Positions 46,001-57,720 of a stretch of 64,000 nt of DNA are shown here, in pieces. Origin of the DNA: Siniperca chuatsi (lineage: Eukaryota; Chordata; Actinopteri; Centrarchiformes; Sinipercidae); the NCBI RefSeq assembly GCF_020085105.1, contig NC_058053.1, positions 18,312,388-18,376,387 of the forward strand, in the 5' to 3' direction. Positions within the stretch are counted from its first letter, which is position 1; each line of letters begins with the position of its first letter. Below the pieces are notes generated by a model. The model searched no databases and was not told where the DNA came from. It saw nothing but the letters and a program-made list of their open reading frames with translations. Both the position numbers and the translations under genes were made by a program.

Positions 46001-47740
46001 TATTTAGTAAACCCATTGATTTCCTCGGGTTGCATCTCTAGCCAAAAGCTGTATGACTATATCATTCTACAACAAAATTAAATTTGCTGTACCTGAAGCT
46101 AACAGGGATTAGTGAACGTTGCGTTATGAAAGCTACATTTAGAGAAAATCCTACACATGTATTTAAATGAATAAGGAACTAGCCAGTCCTGTTCTTTAGG
46201 TAAACAGACGATATGTTAAATGAGAGGAGAGTAAACTCTTATCAGTGAAAGTGTTTTCTTCACCTGACAGTACCCCACTGCTTCATTATGGTGTCCGTAG
46301 GCCAGCAGCACATTGTACAAAGCCCTCTGCAGGCTTGGTTCTGCGTTGCTCTGGAAGAGGACGTTGTCAGGAAAGGTCCTATGCATGTCTGCCAGAAAAC
46401 ATGACAAGAATTGTGTCATGATATGGACCTGTGTGTTGATACAAGTTATGGTATGGATGTTTTTTATGAAAGGGAATAATGGATTGTATAGGGGGTTAGG
46501 CTTTTTCACAGCAGCCATTTCGACTTGTCACAGCAGGAAAAGCACATGTGATACTAATAACATTAAAGATGGCTTTGTTCTATTCAAGTGCCCCAGTAAG
46601 TCATGACAATGTGACAATGAGCCAGCATGCACAATACCAGGACCCTGAAAGTGAAGCAGCTAAATGGAATTCAGCCATTATTAATTTTATTTATACCTGT
46701 GCCTTCCCTTCTACGACATGTCATTTGTGTCTTCTGTGAAAAAGGCCTGTTGTCACACCTGTATGAATCGTTTCTTTCAGCTTGGTGTCGTGCTCCATGG
46801 CCAGCAGAGACTGGTAATAACCCGGGTTTCTCTCCAGTTGTTCCTGTGCACCACTGGCTGCCATCCAAATCCTGGCACGGTGCTCATTAGGCACACCTTT
46901 ACGCACGTACCGTTTCACTTCCAAAACAGATCTTATAATTACATCACATAACCAGAAGTCACCAAAACAGTGTTTGAATGTTTTTTACTTGTACCTGTCA
47001 AGTTCTTCTCCACATGTGGTTTCTCTTGAAGGAGCTTGGACCATCTCATCGACCTTCTGTTGAGGACAGCTACATATTCATTCATCATCTCCTTGTAGGG
47101 TTCAAAATCGTGATGTCTCTCAAAGCCATAGGGGTCAATCCTGCTGGGGCAAATCAACACAGTCTAATACATGTACAAATGAATGACAATGCACAAAGCA
47201 CAACTGTGGGTGAAGGACTGACAGCTGAGCTGGGTCACTTTCCTCCCCACCCTTCTTTCTCTCTCCTATTCCCTGATGACAGACACTACAACAACCTCCA
47301 CTGGGTAAGGTTTCTGTAGCGGGGAGATCAAATGCCCCAGCTGATTGATTAGTCAGTCTTAAATTACTTTCAAGAGAGATTAGGAGCAAGTAGCAAAATT
47401 CAAGCTCAAAAATAACCTCAGAAAATGTCATGTATTTTCCACAAAACAACTCTTAGCTATGATATTTTACTGCGCTTGATAGTTGGTTTCTAATATCAGC
47501 CTTACAAGTTTATTAAGTGAGACATAAAGTGCAAATATAATGAGATGATGAGCAAATAAGCTGATGTATACAACAGGTAGTCAGGAAGGAAGCAACAACA
47601 ATATACATGTAACAACCACAAGTAAAAGAAAGACAAAACATGCAGTCAAAGAGAACACCACTTCAACATAAAGCTCACCTTTCACTGCCATTATTACATG
47701 TAAGATGTTGAGAAGTATTTCCTTTCATTTCCCTTTCCAT
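43017..47740 (-). CDS. grtp1: Growth hormone-regulated TBC protein 1 (RabGAP), 8 exons
   Basis: Putative GTPase-activating protein for Rab GTPases in membrane traffic. Exons in transcript order: 47740-47679, 47140-46995, 46917-46759, 46388-46264, 45782-45686, 44602-44430, 44326-44141, 43118-43017. All are GT-AG and the frame closes at 349 aa (human about 336). The TBC domain runs from GVPNEHRARIW (about residue 77) to about 280. Both catalytic fingers are intact: IxxDxxR as IHTDMHR (arginine R126) and YxQ as YCQ (glutamine Q164). Further TBC blocks are GMNFIAGYLIL, SRWFICLYIDILPIE and VLRVWDCLFYEGSK. The C-terminus has KIFTEPGSLSMAAIDKL, close to human GRTP1. The start is the ATG at 47740; the short N-terminal exon differs from mammals. 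LINE and MITE fragments lie in its introns. Confidence 0.93.
43625..43960. repeat. Degenerate dispersed repeat in last grtp1 intron
   Basis: Contains GTGGATTAATTAATAAATTG, GCAACAATTGATAATCGATG and a distal GAATTACAGCCCT end, the same family as 34390-34750 and 53940-54295. No coding content. Confidence 0.6.
44736..45417 (+). mobile_element. LINE (L2-like) reverse-transcriptase fragment with 3' tail
   Basis: The plus strand reads VSQGSNLGPLLFYI from 44736, then HYYVDDTQFYI with the catalytic YVDD at 44822-44833, and later TFVAGRLNYCTALLSDLPK from about 45048. These are ordered blocks of an L2-type non-LTR reverse transcriptase and its C-terminus. The copy is broken by stops and deletions. It ends in GTGCTATACAAATAAAGTTTGATTGATT (about 45388-45415), a typical LINE 3' tail. 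It lies in the grtp1 intron between the exons at 44602 and 45686, opposite to the gene. Confidence 0.75.
46520..46722. mobile_element. Palindromic MITE, copy 2 (grtp1 intron)
   Basis: Begins CGACTTGTCACAGCAGGAAAAG and ends with the inverted CTACGACATGTCA. The interior (GGCTTTGTTCTATTCAAGTG and AATGGAATTCAGCCATTATT) is the reverse complement of the interior at 23546-23743. Confidence 0.7.
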
Positions 47741-50700
47741 TATGTGTCATGTGCTGCAGGTACAGTAGTCCACCGAGGCTAAAAACAACCGATGCACCGA
47801 GGAGGTTATTACATTTGTATTACTTGGAAAAGTACTGCCTGCTGTCAAAGTAAATAACAAAGTGGTCTGACTTTCAAATGTCTCAACTTACAGTATTCAG
47901 TGAGAGGAGGGGCTAATTTAAGTAACACCCAGGTAACATCCGCAGGTGTGTGCTTTATTTGCATGCAAAACAATTGGAGGAAGAGAAACAACAATGTTTG
48001 CTTGTATGTCCCCTTTCATATTATTGTCTATGATAATGAATAGTGCTAGTACTTGTAGCAGTAGCAACAGTAGTGGTAATAATGGTAATTGTTGTTTTGA
48101 CAGCAGTCATTTCACCATTTTATCAGAAAAGCGGTTTCCTAACCTCCTGTAGATGGTAAAATATTATTTCCTCGCCAAGGTTGAAGAAATACTAGAGTCA
48201 TGAGTCTAAATTCCACCACTGCAACACAACGCCCCCAAGGAATGTTTAACTGATTATCAAAACAGTAAATAGGCCTAACTGTTTCTGTCAATTTCATCTC
48301 CCTACATGATCTAAATGGTGTTTAAAAGCTGTATCCACTGCCAGTAATATTATCATAAAGAAAGACTAAATCCCTTCATTTAAATGTCATCAATATTTTT
48401 ATATTAACAATGGATCACATGACTACTTATATGTGAAAGGTGTTGCTCATAGTGATGAACACAGAGAATGATGACCTGACTGCAGTCCCCCCCCCCTTTT
48501 TTAAGCATCTTTCAGCTCATTGTTTTGGTTTTGCAGCCCACTTTACTGTTTTGGTTCACTGCTCTCACCAGCCTCCTTTCCAGCAGCAACAGGCAGGTTT
48601 GTTCCACGTAAGATCTCTGATAAACTCTCTGCACACCACCTGCTCAGCACCAAACAGCAGACAGACAAAGTTAGCAACTAGCTGGTGAACATAGTCGAGC
48701 ATTTAGCAGCTAAAGAGCCAGATATTTCCCTCGGGAGTTAGTGGAGACCAAAACAAAGCTAAAAGGAAAGTGGTCAGAAATATGACTACAAATGAATGCA
48801 TATTATAATGTTGCTCTGTGTCTGCTGGATGTGCAACTAGTTAACTGTTAACAAAAAGTTAACAAAAAATCAGTTAATGCAGGTTTATTTTCCCCCACCC
48901 TAAAAATAAGTAGAATTTCAACATATTGAGTTAAACAATATCCACCAAATAAAATTTGTGTAATTGTAAAATGTAAACTCACCCTAAGATTGTTACATCC
49001 CACAGATTACCAGACATGATAGAGGACATGCCCTTAGTACCCTTAAAGGATAGGTTCACATCTTTTCATGTTTGTCTATGTACATTAAAACAGGTTTTTC
49101 TTGTTGTAATAATTCCTCCTGTTCACACTGGCCATGAAAAGATCCCTTCCTAATGTGCTTTAAGTGTAAGTGATGGGGGACAAAACCCCGTCCTTGGGGC
49201 ACCGGAGTATTTTTCTGTAAGACTTGTAAACCTTTCCTTTGATGGTAGCTACAGCTCCCTCCTTTTCTGTCTCAAAGATATACAACATAATAAAGTTAAA
49301 TGTTATAAAATCTCCTTTTAAAATTGTTTTGGACTGCTGGATTCAGTGTTAAACTTTATGATCATACTACTGTTCTGAGTGCTACAGACATCCTGATCAG
49401 CTCATCATCATCTCTCATGTGTTACAGTGTAAAGTCGCAAACAGGGAAATAATAAAAAACAATGTGTAACTAACTCATGATCTGTGTTTGATTTACAAAG
49501 CAACATTATCAAATTGGCCAAATGACCATCGCTATGTACTGTAAATTAAATATTGTTTATTATTAACAATCAACATCATGGAGGAATATTCTGAAAAATG
49601 TAATATTAAAGCTTTGACACAATCAGATCAGTATGATTATAAATCTTCTTCACACAATCATTATTCTGCTTCATGAAATACACTCTATGCTGTTCTGTAT
49701 GTGATATAAACTGTGTTCATCATCTAAGTCACCAGCAACAAAATAACCTTTTACATGTATGATTATGGAAAAACTCATGCTTTATTCATCTTTCTTAAAT
49801 GAACAATATACTTAAGCTACTTACATGATGTATCAACAATATATTCTAATTTTCACTACCTTCAGTAACACTGGACAGATGGGCTTGAACGGAAACATAA
49901 ATATTGAACAGACAGATATTTATTCTTAAGACTTACTTCGTCGTCCTGTTGTTGCCCTCTTTAGTGTCCTGGCTTCTGAACTCAGGGCTTCGCACTGCCA
50001 TAACATACAGATATGTGCCATGCAATCCCAAGGGCCTGTAATTTCTTAACTTTAAATTTTACTTAAATGCTGCTGAATGGTCACTTTAGCATCATTAATG
50101 CCTCAGAGAGATCACCTGATAAAAACAAGTCTTTCCTCAACAGCTAAATGGTGGTACTGTGGAGAGGACTGACTATGTTACATTTAGGATTCAAGACCCA
50201 ACTGAGACTAACCTGACAAATGAATACCACAAACCAATATCAATGATCTAAATTAAAGCACTGCCTTTACTGTAGTGAAAATGTATTTGTGAAACCAGCC
50301 CGAGGTGACATAAAATGTGTCTAACATGCTTTCAATGAGAAGCTCACAACTCCATGACTTGACAGATCCACCTAACAATTAAACCAACAGCATGTCATCC
50401 ACGATATTGAGGCATCCCGTTAGAGACCTTAGCATTTACTGTACACTAAAGAATCATCTTTTGCATTTATAAATTGAACATATTTATATTATTCTTCATA
50501 TAGCTCTCTTTGTAAACTGTCCCAATAGATACAGTATGTACAGTAAAAACTGCAACAGTTCTGTTGGTGCTGGTGTAGTGAGCACTCTGTCCCAAAGTTA
50601 GAGTAAGACATGGGAACTTTGCACAGTCACTCGGAGCTTCATATAACAAAACAAAGCTGACTAGGAAGAATCTTAAAACACACAGTTTTCTCCTCTCCAG

Positions 50701-51070
50701 TCCCTTTAGAGTACATACAGCCAGTGAACCGCCGCTCAGTGCTGTGTCCATCCCCACTTACGGGGCTGTGGCCTGACAGGTAGTGCTCCTCCTGGAGCAG
50801 AGCAGAGGGGCGTCCAGGATACGGAGAATCCAACAGGAGAGACAGAGGTGAATCTGGCAATGTCCATGTGACGCCTCAGTCTCACAAGGACAAAAATGTG
50901 GCCAGATGTTCTCATTGTTTTTACTCAGCTCCCTGAAATGTGGTTTCCTGACAGTTTCAAGTGCTTCTGTTTTCTCTCTGAAGTCAACAATTTTCACTTT
51001 TTTTGTACAAAAAACTATGAAGTCACTGTAAAAGAAACAACGTTCTGGCTTTCCAGAGTTGGGATTGGAT
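47741..51070. other. Region between grtp1 start and dcun1d2 stop; no coding exon seen
   Basis: About 3.3 kb without recognisable coding exons. It should hold the grtp1 promoter at its left and the dcun1d2 3' UTR at its right. A repeat copy at about 49050-49270 shares AAGTGATGGGGGACAAAA with 61590-61925. ADPRHL1, which lies between GRTP1 and DCUN1D2 in human, was not found. Confidence 0.55.
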
Positions 51071-54000
51071 TTAGAGAGTTTTACGTTTTGATCCTGTTAC
51101 AATTGGTCGAGCGAATTCCACAAAATCATCTATAAGGACTGGCCATGCTCCTGAGAAAGAAACAAGATATCAGTGTCACAGTGATTTAAATAGAAAACTC
51201 CATATTCACAGCATTACCTAGAAAACAAATGGATCAATGCTAAATCTGAAGGAGTCATTCCAAACTCACCTTCCTCATCATAGTTTGACATGTCATCTGC
51301 GATCATGTTACCAAAGTCCAACAATAGGTTCCATGTGTCCTTTGGGATGGATCGTTTATGGTGTTCCTGTAATGGACAAGCCCTGGTGAACATATGGGTA
51401 TAAACATGGTTTCACACATCTTATTTTAAACCTTTTCCCTCTCTATAACCAAAACGTGTTGTTATAACACCTTGGTGTAAATCACTGATGGACCAGTGGG
51501 CCCGCATGTGTTATGGAGGTCTAAGAGTATGCAGGTTTTCATTCCAACCAAACACCATCTGGTTATACTCGCTGGCCCCCCTATTTGACTGAGCTTGTGC
51601 TAATCAGCGAGGTGTAATGAAAGCCGGCATAGCCTTAGCCAAATTCCCCATCACTGCGCCAAATAGATTTCAATGAGGGATGTACCAATACAACTTTTTC
51701 TCACCTGATATCAATTCCGGTACCTAAACTCATGACATCTGCTGATACCAAGTACTGATCTGATACCAGCGCTCTCTTTTTTTCCAAAATTTAAAATCTG
51801 TATTCCTAACTGTGCTGAACTCATTGGTATCGTTTTTGTGTAACGTAACATGAAGCCAGAGATTACTGCCACGACTCGACGAATATAACTATTCTATTTT
51901 TAAATTGACATTGACGAAGAAATTGTATTTTGGTCGGTCATGTCATGTCCAATACCTGATCTGCTTTAGGTCAGTATCTGCGCTGACACCAATCCAGCAT
52001 ATTTGATTGGTGCATCCCTAATTTCATTTCTTTGACTCACCAAAAGGAATCTATTCCAAAGATCAAGGAACTTAAATCGTCCTGACAGAACCAGGTTCCA
52101 GTAGGCTACAGCCATCTCCAAGTCTGCACACACACAAAAAGCAGAACACTTAATTCCAACAGTATGTATTTCAGTGATACCGTTGATACCATTCATGACA
52201 CTCTTCTCACCTAGACCCTTCTGTCCAGGATTTTTGGCAAAGTTAAAGGTGAACTGGTAGAAGTCCTTGAACTTCCCACTATCTTTCAGCTCCTGCTCTA
52301 ATCTTGGCAAAAGGGCCTTCAGTTTTTCTGGGCTGTCACACCTAGAAAAATAAGACAATTTAAGCAATAAATAAACAAAACAACTTTAATTGAACACACA
52401 CACAGACACCCAAACCAGTTGTAACATGACAGTCATGTTGATGAAATTGGCTGAAGTTAACTTTGACACGTGAAACTTTAAAGTCAAAACACTACAGCTC
52501 CTCCATTGAGTCATTCCACGAAGACACAGAATACTCAAGCTGTGGCTGAGTGGGTCTATATATAGACAGCCTTCCCTCCCTGGAGCTACACTAAGAGAAC
52601 CACCATGTGAAGATACTTCGGGTACAGTGTTTATGTCCCACTTTGGAGCATGTCACACGCTGTTGATCTCAACACTCACCCCACCTCTGTCATTCCATCC
52701 AGAAACTCCTTCTTGGTGAACTCGCACTGAGTGGCAGCGCGAAACTTCCACGCAACGACCAGCACAGTGATGCTGGCTGGATCGAGCGAGAGGTCATCAC
52801 AAAACTGCTGGATCCCATCAATACCAATCTTATTCTCATCCTGGGGATCTATCAAGGAAAAAAAAAACCCTTTTTGCAAACAAGTAGTGTCTATAACTCT
52901 ATCCTAGTAAATATTACAGTGTAAAACACAGACTGTAAGTTATCTCACTTACCTTTGTAGCGATTGTAGAGCTGCTCCAGCTTTTTCCGGTCTACTGACG
53001 TTTTCATGGATTCTTTACAGTAGAGATCTGGATTCTGAAAGTAGTTGTCGGTAGCAACTTCTAGTTTCCAGTCATTCTGTGTGAGGCAGTACACAGCTGT
53101 CTTCTCCCCAGCCTGTGTGAAGGACATGAACTGCCGTACCTTGTCTCTCTGCGAAGACTTCAGCTTATGCTGTGTAAGTACAGGACAGGGGCTGTCAGAC
53201 ACGGGTGTGATCAGACTAGGTAGTACAGACAACAACACGCAAACACAGAGCGAGACACAGACAAAAACACACAGAGAGACACACACATCTACAGGCATTC
53301 AGGCAACAGTAAAGAGGACAGAAAAGACTGGGAGACACTCAGAAACACTCACATATTTCAAAAGGTTAGTCTGTCACACTGACAAACACGCATTATAGGT
53401 GGTGAGCCAAGACGCTGTGGTGGTTATTATGTCCTGTCCAAGAGCAACACACTGAAGGGGGATGTTGTGGATTCTAAAAGCACATGCTGTACCCGGGAGG
53501 GCCCCTCAGATAACTACAGTCATAGATGTAACATGAGTAGGGAAATGGGATGCCATCACCGGGACCTAGAGGTGCAACAAGTCTAGAGTGTAACACAAGC
53601 ACGCTGCCCGAAATACTTTGTAATATTAAAAAAAGAAACAAATAATCAAATGACACAATATTATCAGAATACTTTATAAACCGATATTGTGAAGATATTT
53701 TGTGGTATGGATATTTGCACTTTTATATGATAAATATATATAAATAATCGATGAGAATGTTTTTAAAAATTTAGGTATGAATGCAAGCATGAAGAGGCAT
53801 TCAGTGTGCATGTCACTCGGCAAGTAAGTTCAGAATATTGTATCATTAAAAGGCCAGTAATTAACAGTTAGCTTTAAAGTCACTATCATACTTTAAACCA
53901 AATTCCAGATGATATCTGCTTTCCTAACACTGTATCAATGTTATGCTTAGTTGATTTATCAATTAGTTCACTGAAATTTATCTACAACAATTTTGATAAT

Positions 54001-54987
54001 TGATTCATCGTTTTAGTAATTTTTTTAAAGCAAAAATGCCAAAGATGGTGAACAGCTGCTTAAATGTGAGGATTTACTTTTGATTTTTTTGTCTTTTATT
54101 GTAGTAAAAATTCATGTCTTTGGGTTTTGGACTGTTGACTGGACAAAGCAACCAACATGAAGATGTTGACTTGGGTTTTGGGAAACTGTGATGTACACTT
54201 TTCACTACTTTCTGACATTTTGAACACCAAACGATTAACTGAGTACATAAACAGCAGATTCATTGATAATGAAAAAAAAAATCCCATATTCCAGCCCTGA
54301 TCGATATTATCCTCAAATATCCCCCAGCTCTATCGCAAAATCACCATGCCCTCTCCTCACAGCAGCTGCAGTGTCTGAGCACTTACACTTTACTGAGGAG
54401 CAGCGTTTCCTGAAACCGGAGACTAAACACTCTGTGAGTTCACCGAGCTGCTCATGACTTCACCAACAGTTACTGATTTCTGTTAATAACGACAACATGA
54501 AGTCAAATGTCAGCACTGGCTGCTGTTCACACAGCACGGATTATTGTGCGACCAGATGGGTAACGTTAGGTTAGCATTGTCTACATACCACCAGCTAGTA
54601 ACTTATACTGGCTAACGTTAGCTAAATTAGCCAGTATGTATCACTGATATTAACGATGGGGATATTATCACGGGAATATACTGTCAGTATGGTTATGGAT
54701 ACGCCAGGATTTCACTCAAACGACCCCGTGTGTGTCTGTCTTTGAGGTTCAACGGCTGACCTGCTCACAGCCGAAGTTGCCAAAAAGGGACGTGTAGCTA
54801 GCTAGCTGCTCTCAAAATATCAACTGACCTTCCCTGTATTAGCAGCGAACACAAGTAACTTATCATTGTAGGCTTGTCAAAACGCGCCACAGCATGTATT
54901 TTAATAGCACAACAATAGTCTTGAAGGTAAGCCTTAATGGCACCAAAGCCAATGCCTGGGTTTGTGTTTATTTTGGTTACCTACCAT
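51071..54987 (-). CDS. dcun1d2: DCN1-like protein 2 (cullin neddylation co-E3), 7 exons
   Basis: Promotes NEDD8 transfer to cullins by holding UBE2M/UBE2F and the cullin-RBX complex together. Exons in transcript order: 54987-54985 (ATG only), 53169-52953, 52848-52680, 52341-52211, 52123-52041, 51366-51270, 51150-51071. All are GT-AG and the frame closes at 259 aa, the same length as human DCUN1D2. The N-terminus [19 protein letters not shown] is the UBA-like domain (about 8-45). The potentiating-neddylation domain spans about 60-248 with [61 protein letters not shown] and [15 protein letters not shown]. The closest alternative is dcun1d1; the neighbours grtp1 and tfdp1 favour dcun1d2. The C-terminus GSKRKTL differs slightly from human. 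Confidence 0.94.
53940..54295. repeat. Degenerate dispersed repeat in dcun1d2 intron 1
   Basis: Contains TTTTGATAATTGATTCATCG, GGGTTTTGGACTGTTGACTG, an ACCAAACGATTAACTGAG stretch and a CCAGCCCTGATCG end; same family as 34390-34750 and 43625-43960. Confidence 0.6.
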
Positions 54988-55075
54988 TTTTACACCCGCT
55001 GTTTGACCAGTTTGGTAGCCCGACTGTAGCTCATTGTGCGCCTGCGCGGAAGTATTCGAACAGCTATTGTAGGTT
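54985..55075 (-). promoter_or_regulatory. dcun1d2: dcun1d2 exon 1 and core promoter with NRF1-like and ETS sites
   Basis: The first coding exon carries only the ATG (54987-54985), with GTAGGT following directly. Just upstream is TGCGCCTGCGCG (55037-55048), one base off the NRF1 palindrome, overlapping the ETS core CGGAAGT (55047-55053). Both are typical of TATA-less housekeeping promoters. The exact transcription start is not visible. Confidence 0.5.
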
Positions 55076-56273
55076 TCAGTAGAAATATGAGGTTTGCAGT
55101 AACTGCTCTGTTATTTGCCTTATTTGTAATTATTTGCTCAAATGAATCCTTGTGTGTGTGAGACAGAGAAAGAAAGTGAGATTTTTTTACACTATTTTGT
55201 AAAACCATGTACACAAACGGAAAACTCCCCCAAACTGCAAACAACACTGTTAAAAATAAAACCGAACCCCACCCTTCAACCCTCTACTCCTACAGACGCG
55301 CTCTCTGACTGCCAACACCCACACACACCATCCCAAACACGACGAACACCATAAAACACTGCATCTGTAATAAGAGTGCCTCCTCCACTACACACCACAC
55401 AGTGTCCTAATAACATACAATGAACAGAAGACATAGCATTGGATTCATTGGACAGTTTCGTCCAAATCTACTAAGTGCATTCCCAACTTCATAGGAGCAA
55501 GAGCTAGATGTCCTCAAAAACTGGAAGTGAATCCCTCTCAGATCAACAACTGAAAGCCAAAGCAAAGTGGGTATTCCAGGTGACCCCAAAGCTCCAGGTT
55601 TTCTGTGTGTCAACTGGTTTGTGCTCATTTAATAGGCAATTTTCTGTGAAGATGCACAATGTCAACTGACTTTATAAAGGCCTACTTTTATGAGCCTATT
55701 TAATCTTGAGGCCCTGCCCTGTGTCAAATCTAGTTCTGAGACCTTTATTGTTTTTAGTTTTGTGCTTATATGTTGCATATTCCTAAATCAATGTGTTCAA
55801 TCAAATTACCACACAGCAAATCTGGGGCCAGGCAGTATTTAGGCAAAGAACAAGTGTGCACAAAGAGCATGAGGGTTGTGTTCAAGTGTGTACTGTGCTA
55901 CAGTACAAGTAGTTAAGAGTTTAATTTTCTCAAACAGTGTTCAAGTGTATGTTGTAAAGTGTACAGTATATATGTAGCGTAGTAAGGTGCAAACTATGTG
56001 TTGTCTTTTCTTCTCAGTGATTGGAGGAGTTGAGCTGGACTCTGGAGGAGAAGAGGATGTTCGAGTTGGTTAGCATCCTGAACAACGTCCCTACAATATC
56101 CAGCGACTACAGAAGTGTCCCTGGCAATCATTTAAAATATAACCACTGTTATATATAGTCAGTGTATTTGGTATGCAAACGGTTAACAGTCAGCCGCAAA
56201 TAAGTGAGAGAATAACATAAACCAAAAGGCGGAATTACAGTCAGGGCCACTGTCAGAAACAAATACTAGTAAT

Positions 56274-56752
56274 CTGAGATTTCGAGAATTCAAAATATTA
56301 TGAGAAAAAAGTTGTAATATTTCGAGAATAAAGTCATAGTGGAATAGGTTGCTTCAAGTCATATGTGCATGTTTTAGTATTTCCTGGCAGTCTACAGTTA
56401 TTTAGTTAAAGTTAGGCCTGCACTGTGGCGTCTTTCCTGTGTGTCGCTGTCTGTTTGGGACTGTCTCTCGACTCCAGGACGCTTTCCACCGAAGCGGCTG
56501 TGAGCTGCACTTTATCGGATTTGGTGTAGTTAACGTTTGTGTGGATTTGTGGTGAGATTTATGCCTGATCAGAAGTGTTTTGAGTTAGTTTCGGTTTTCC
56601 ACCTCCACCTTTTTCCACAGCCGCCTACCTAAACGTTGTCTCATCCAGCACAGTCCCAAACGGGGTTCAGGACCCCTAACGAAGGCTAATGCACAGCAGA
56701 GTAAAGGGCAGGTAGATTATTTTTTAATACGACTTTATTCTCGAAATCTCAG
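56274..56752. mobile_element. Inverted-repeat element with perfect 16-bp ends
   Basis: CTGAGATTTCGAGAAT (56274-56289) and its exact reverse complement ATTCTCGAAATCTCAG (56737-56752) bound 479 bp. Inside the left end is a further TTTCGAGAATAAAGTC and inside the right end its mirrored GACTTTATTCTCGAAA. No target duplication or coding frame is clear. The central part is GC-richer than its surroundings. Confidence 0.65.
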
Positions 56753-57499
56753 AGAAGACAGATATGTGGGATGGATTTTGAATGTGCAGAAAGTTTTGAA
56801 CATGAGCAGAGAACACAGGAGCGATTAAAGGCTATGGATTTATTAATGAATTCAAATTAATTCATTTATCAGTGACGTGTTAGGTGTCACGTGCACATTT
56901 AACCGTGTGGTTCATTCGTGTACTGCTGCTGACGTGTGAATTCAAAATATCTACCTGTCTTTCTTCTTACAGATCTTAAAGATCTTTCATTTAATTTGTT
57001 TTCTGTTCTTTTGTGTGATATTTGCTCAACAATGAAGAAATCTGAGTCCTCATAACATGAGAAAAAAAACAACAACCCTGCAAGTGTTCACCTTACAAGA
57101 AAAATAAAATATCACTGTCTGTAGGGCTGACTCAACCTCGGTGTCCTCAATGGTAGCTGCGTATGGCTTGAGAAGACAAATGAAGTGGCTTTTTGGTACT
57201 TTGCTGCAGGTACAGACTTAAACCTTTATCTTGACTGCATAGCTGGGGTTGGGAGTTTTGCCATGCCAAACTACAAACTGACAAGGTGGTTCTTCAGAGC
57301 AAGACTCAAGAGCTCATTTGTGTTTAATCCATATGTGGTGAATGTGGCTTAATGAGTGAAATCCTAATGTGTCCTCATTTTGGGTGCATGCAAAACGTAC
57401 CTGCAGTCAGAGCTGCCTTAATGTGCCAGTTTAGAGAAATAGAGTTAACGAGAAGTACAGGGGTAAAACGTACCCTCATACTCCTGTACAGTAGATGGC

Positions 57500-57720
57500 G
57501 GTATATATATATTTGAAGCTCGTTGATCCCAAGAGATGCAGGTTGTGGTCATGAACTACTTTGACTGCGTTGCTTTCGTCTCCTCTATGCTGTCCAATCA
57601 GACACCGCTAAAGCGAGACACCGCCAAGATCAGATTGTGAGACGCGCTGCTGTAGCAAGGCTAGCAGAGAGTGGATAGAAAAGGCTAACAAACAATTTGC
57701 TAACTTGTGAAGTGCACCGG
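57500..57720 (+). promoter_or_regulatory. tfdp1: Candidate tfdp1 promoter and noncoding first exon
   Basis: A CG-containing stretch ends at a good donor, GCACCG|GTAAGC (exon end 57719), about 2 kb before the first coding exon. The coding exon is preceded by an acceptor at 59733-59734 (CTTTCTGTCTTCAG), so at least one upstream noncoding exon is expected. A second donor-like site, GCACTC|GTAAGT (58926), is an alternative. Confidence 0.35.

Noticed and set aside
47946-48688. Short plus-strand frames between grtp1 and dcun1d2
   Set aside because: Considered as remnants of ADPRHL1, but no recognisable ADP-ribosylhydrolase motif; composition is simple-sequence.
56020-56140. GGAGGAGTTGAGCTGGACTC stretch preceded by TTCTCAG, possible exon of TMCO3
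   Set aside because: The frame stops quickly and does not resemble a transmembrane exchanger; treated as noncoding.
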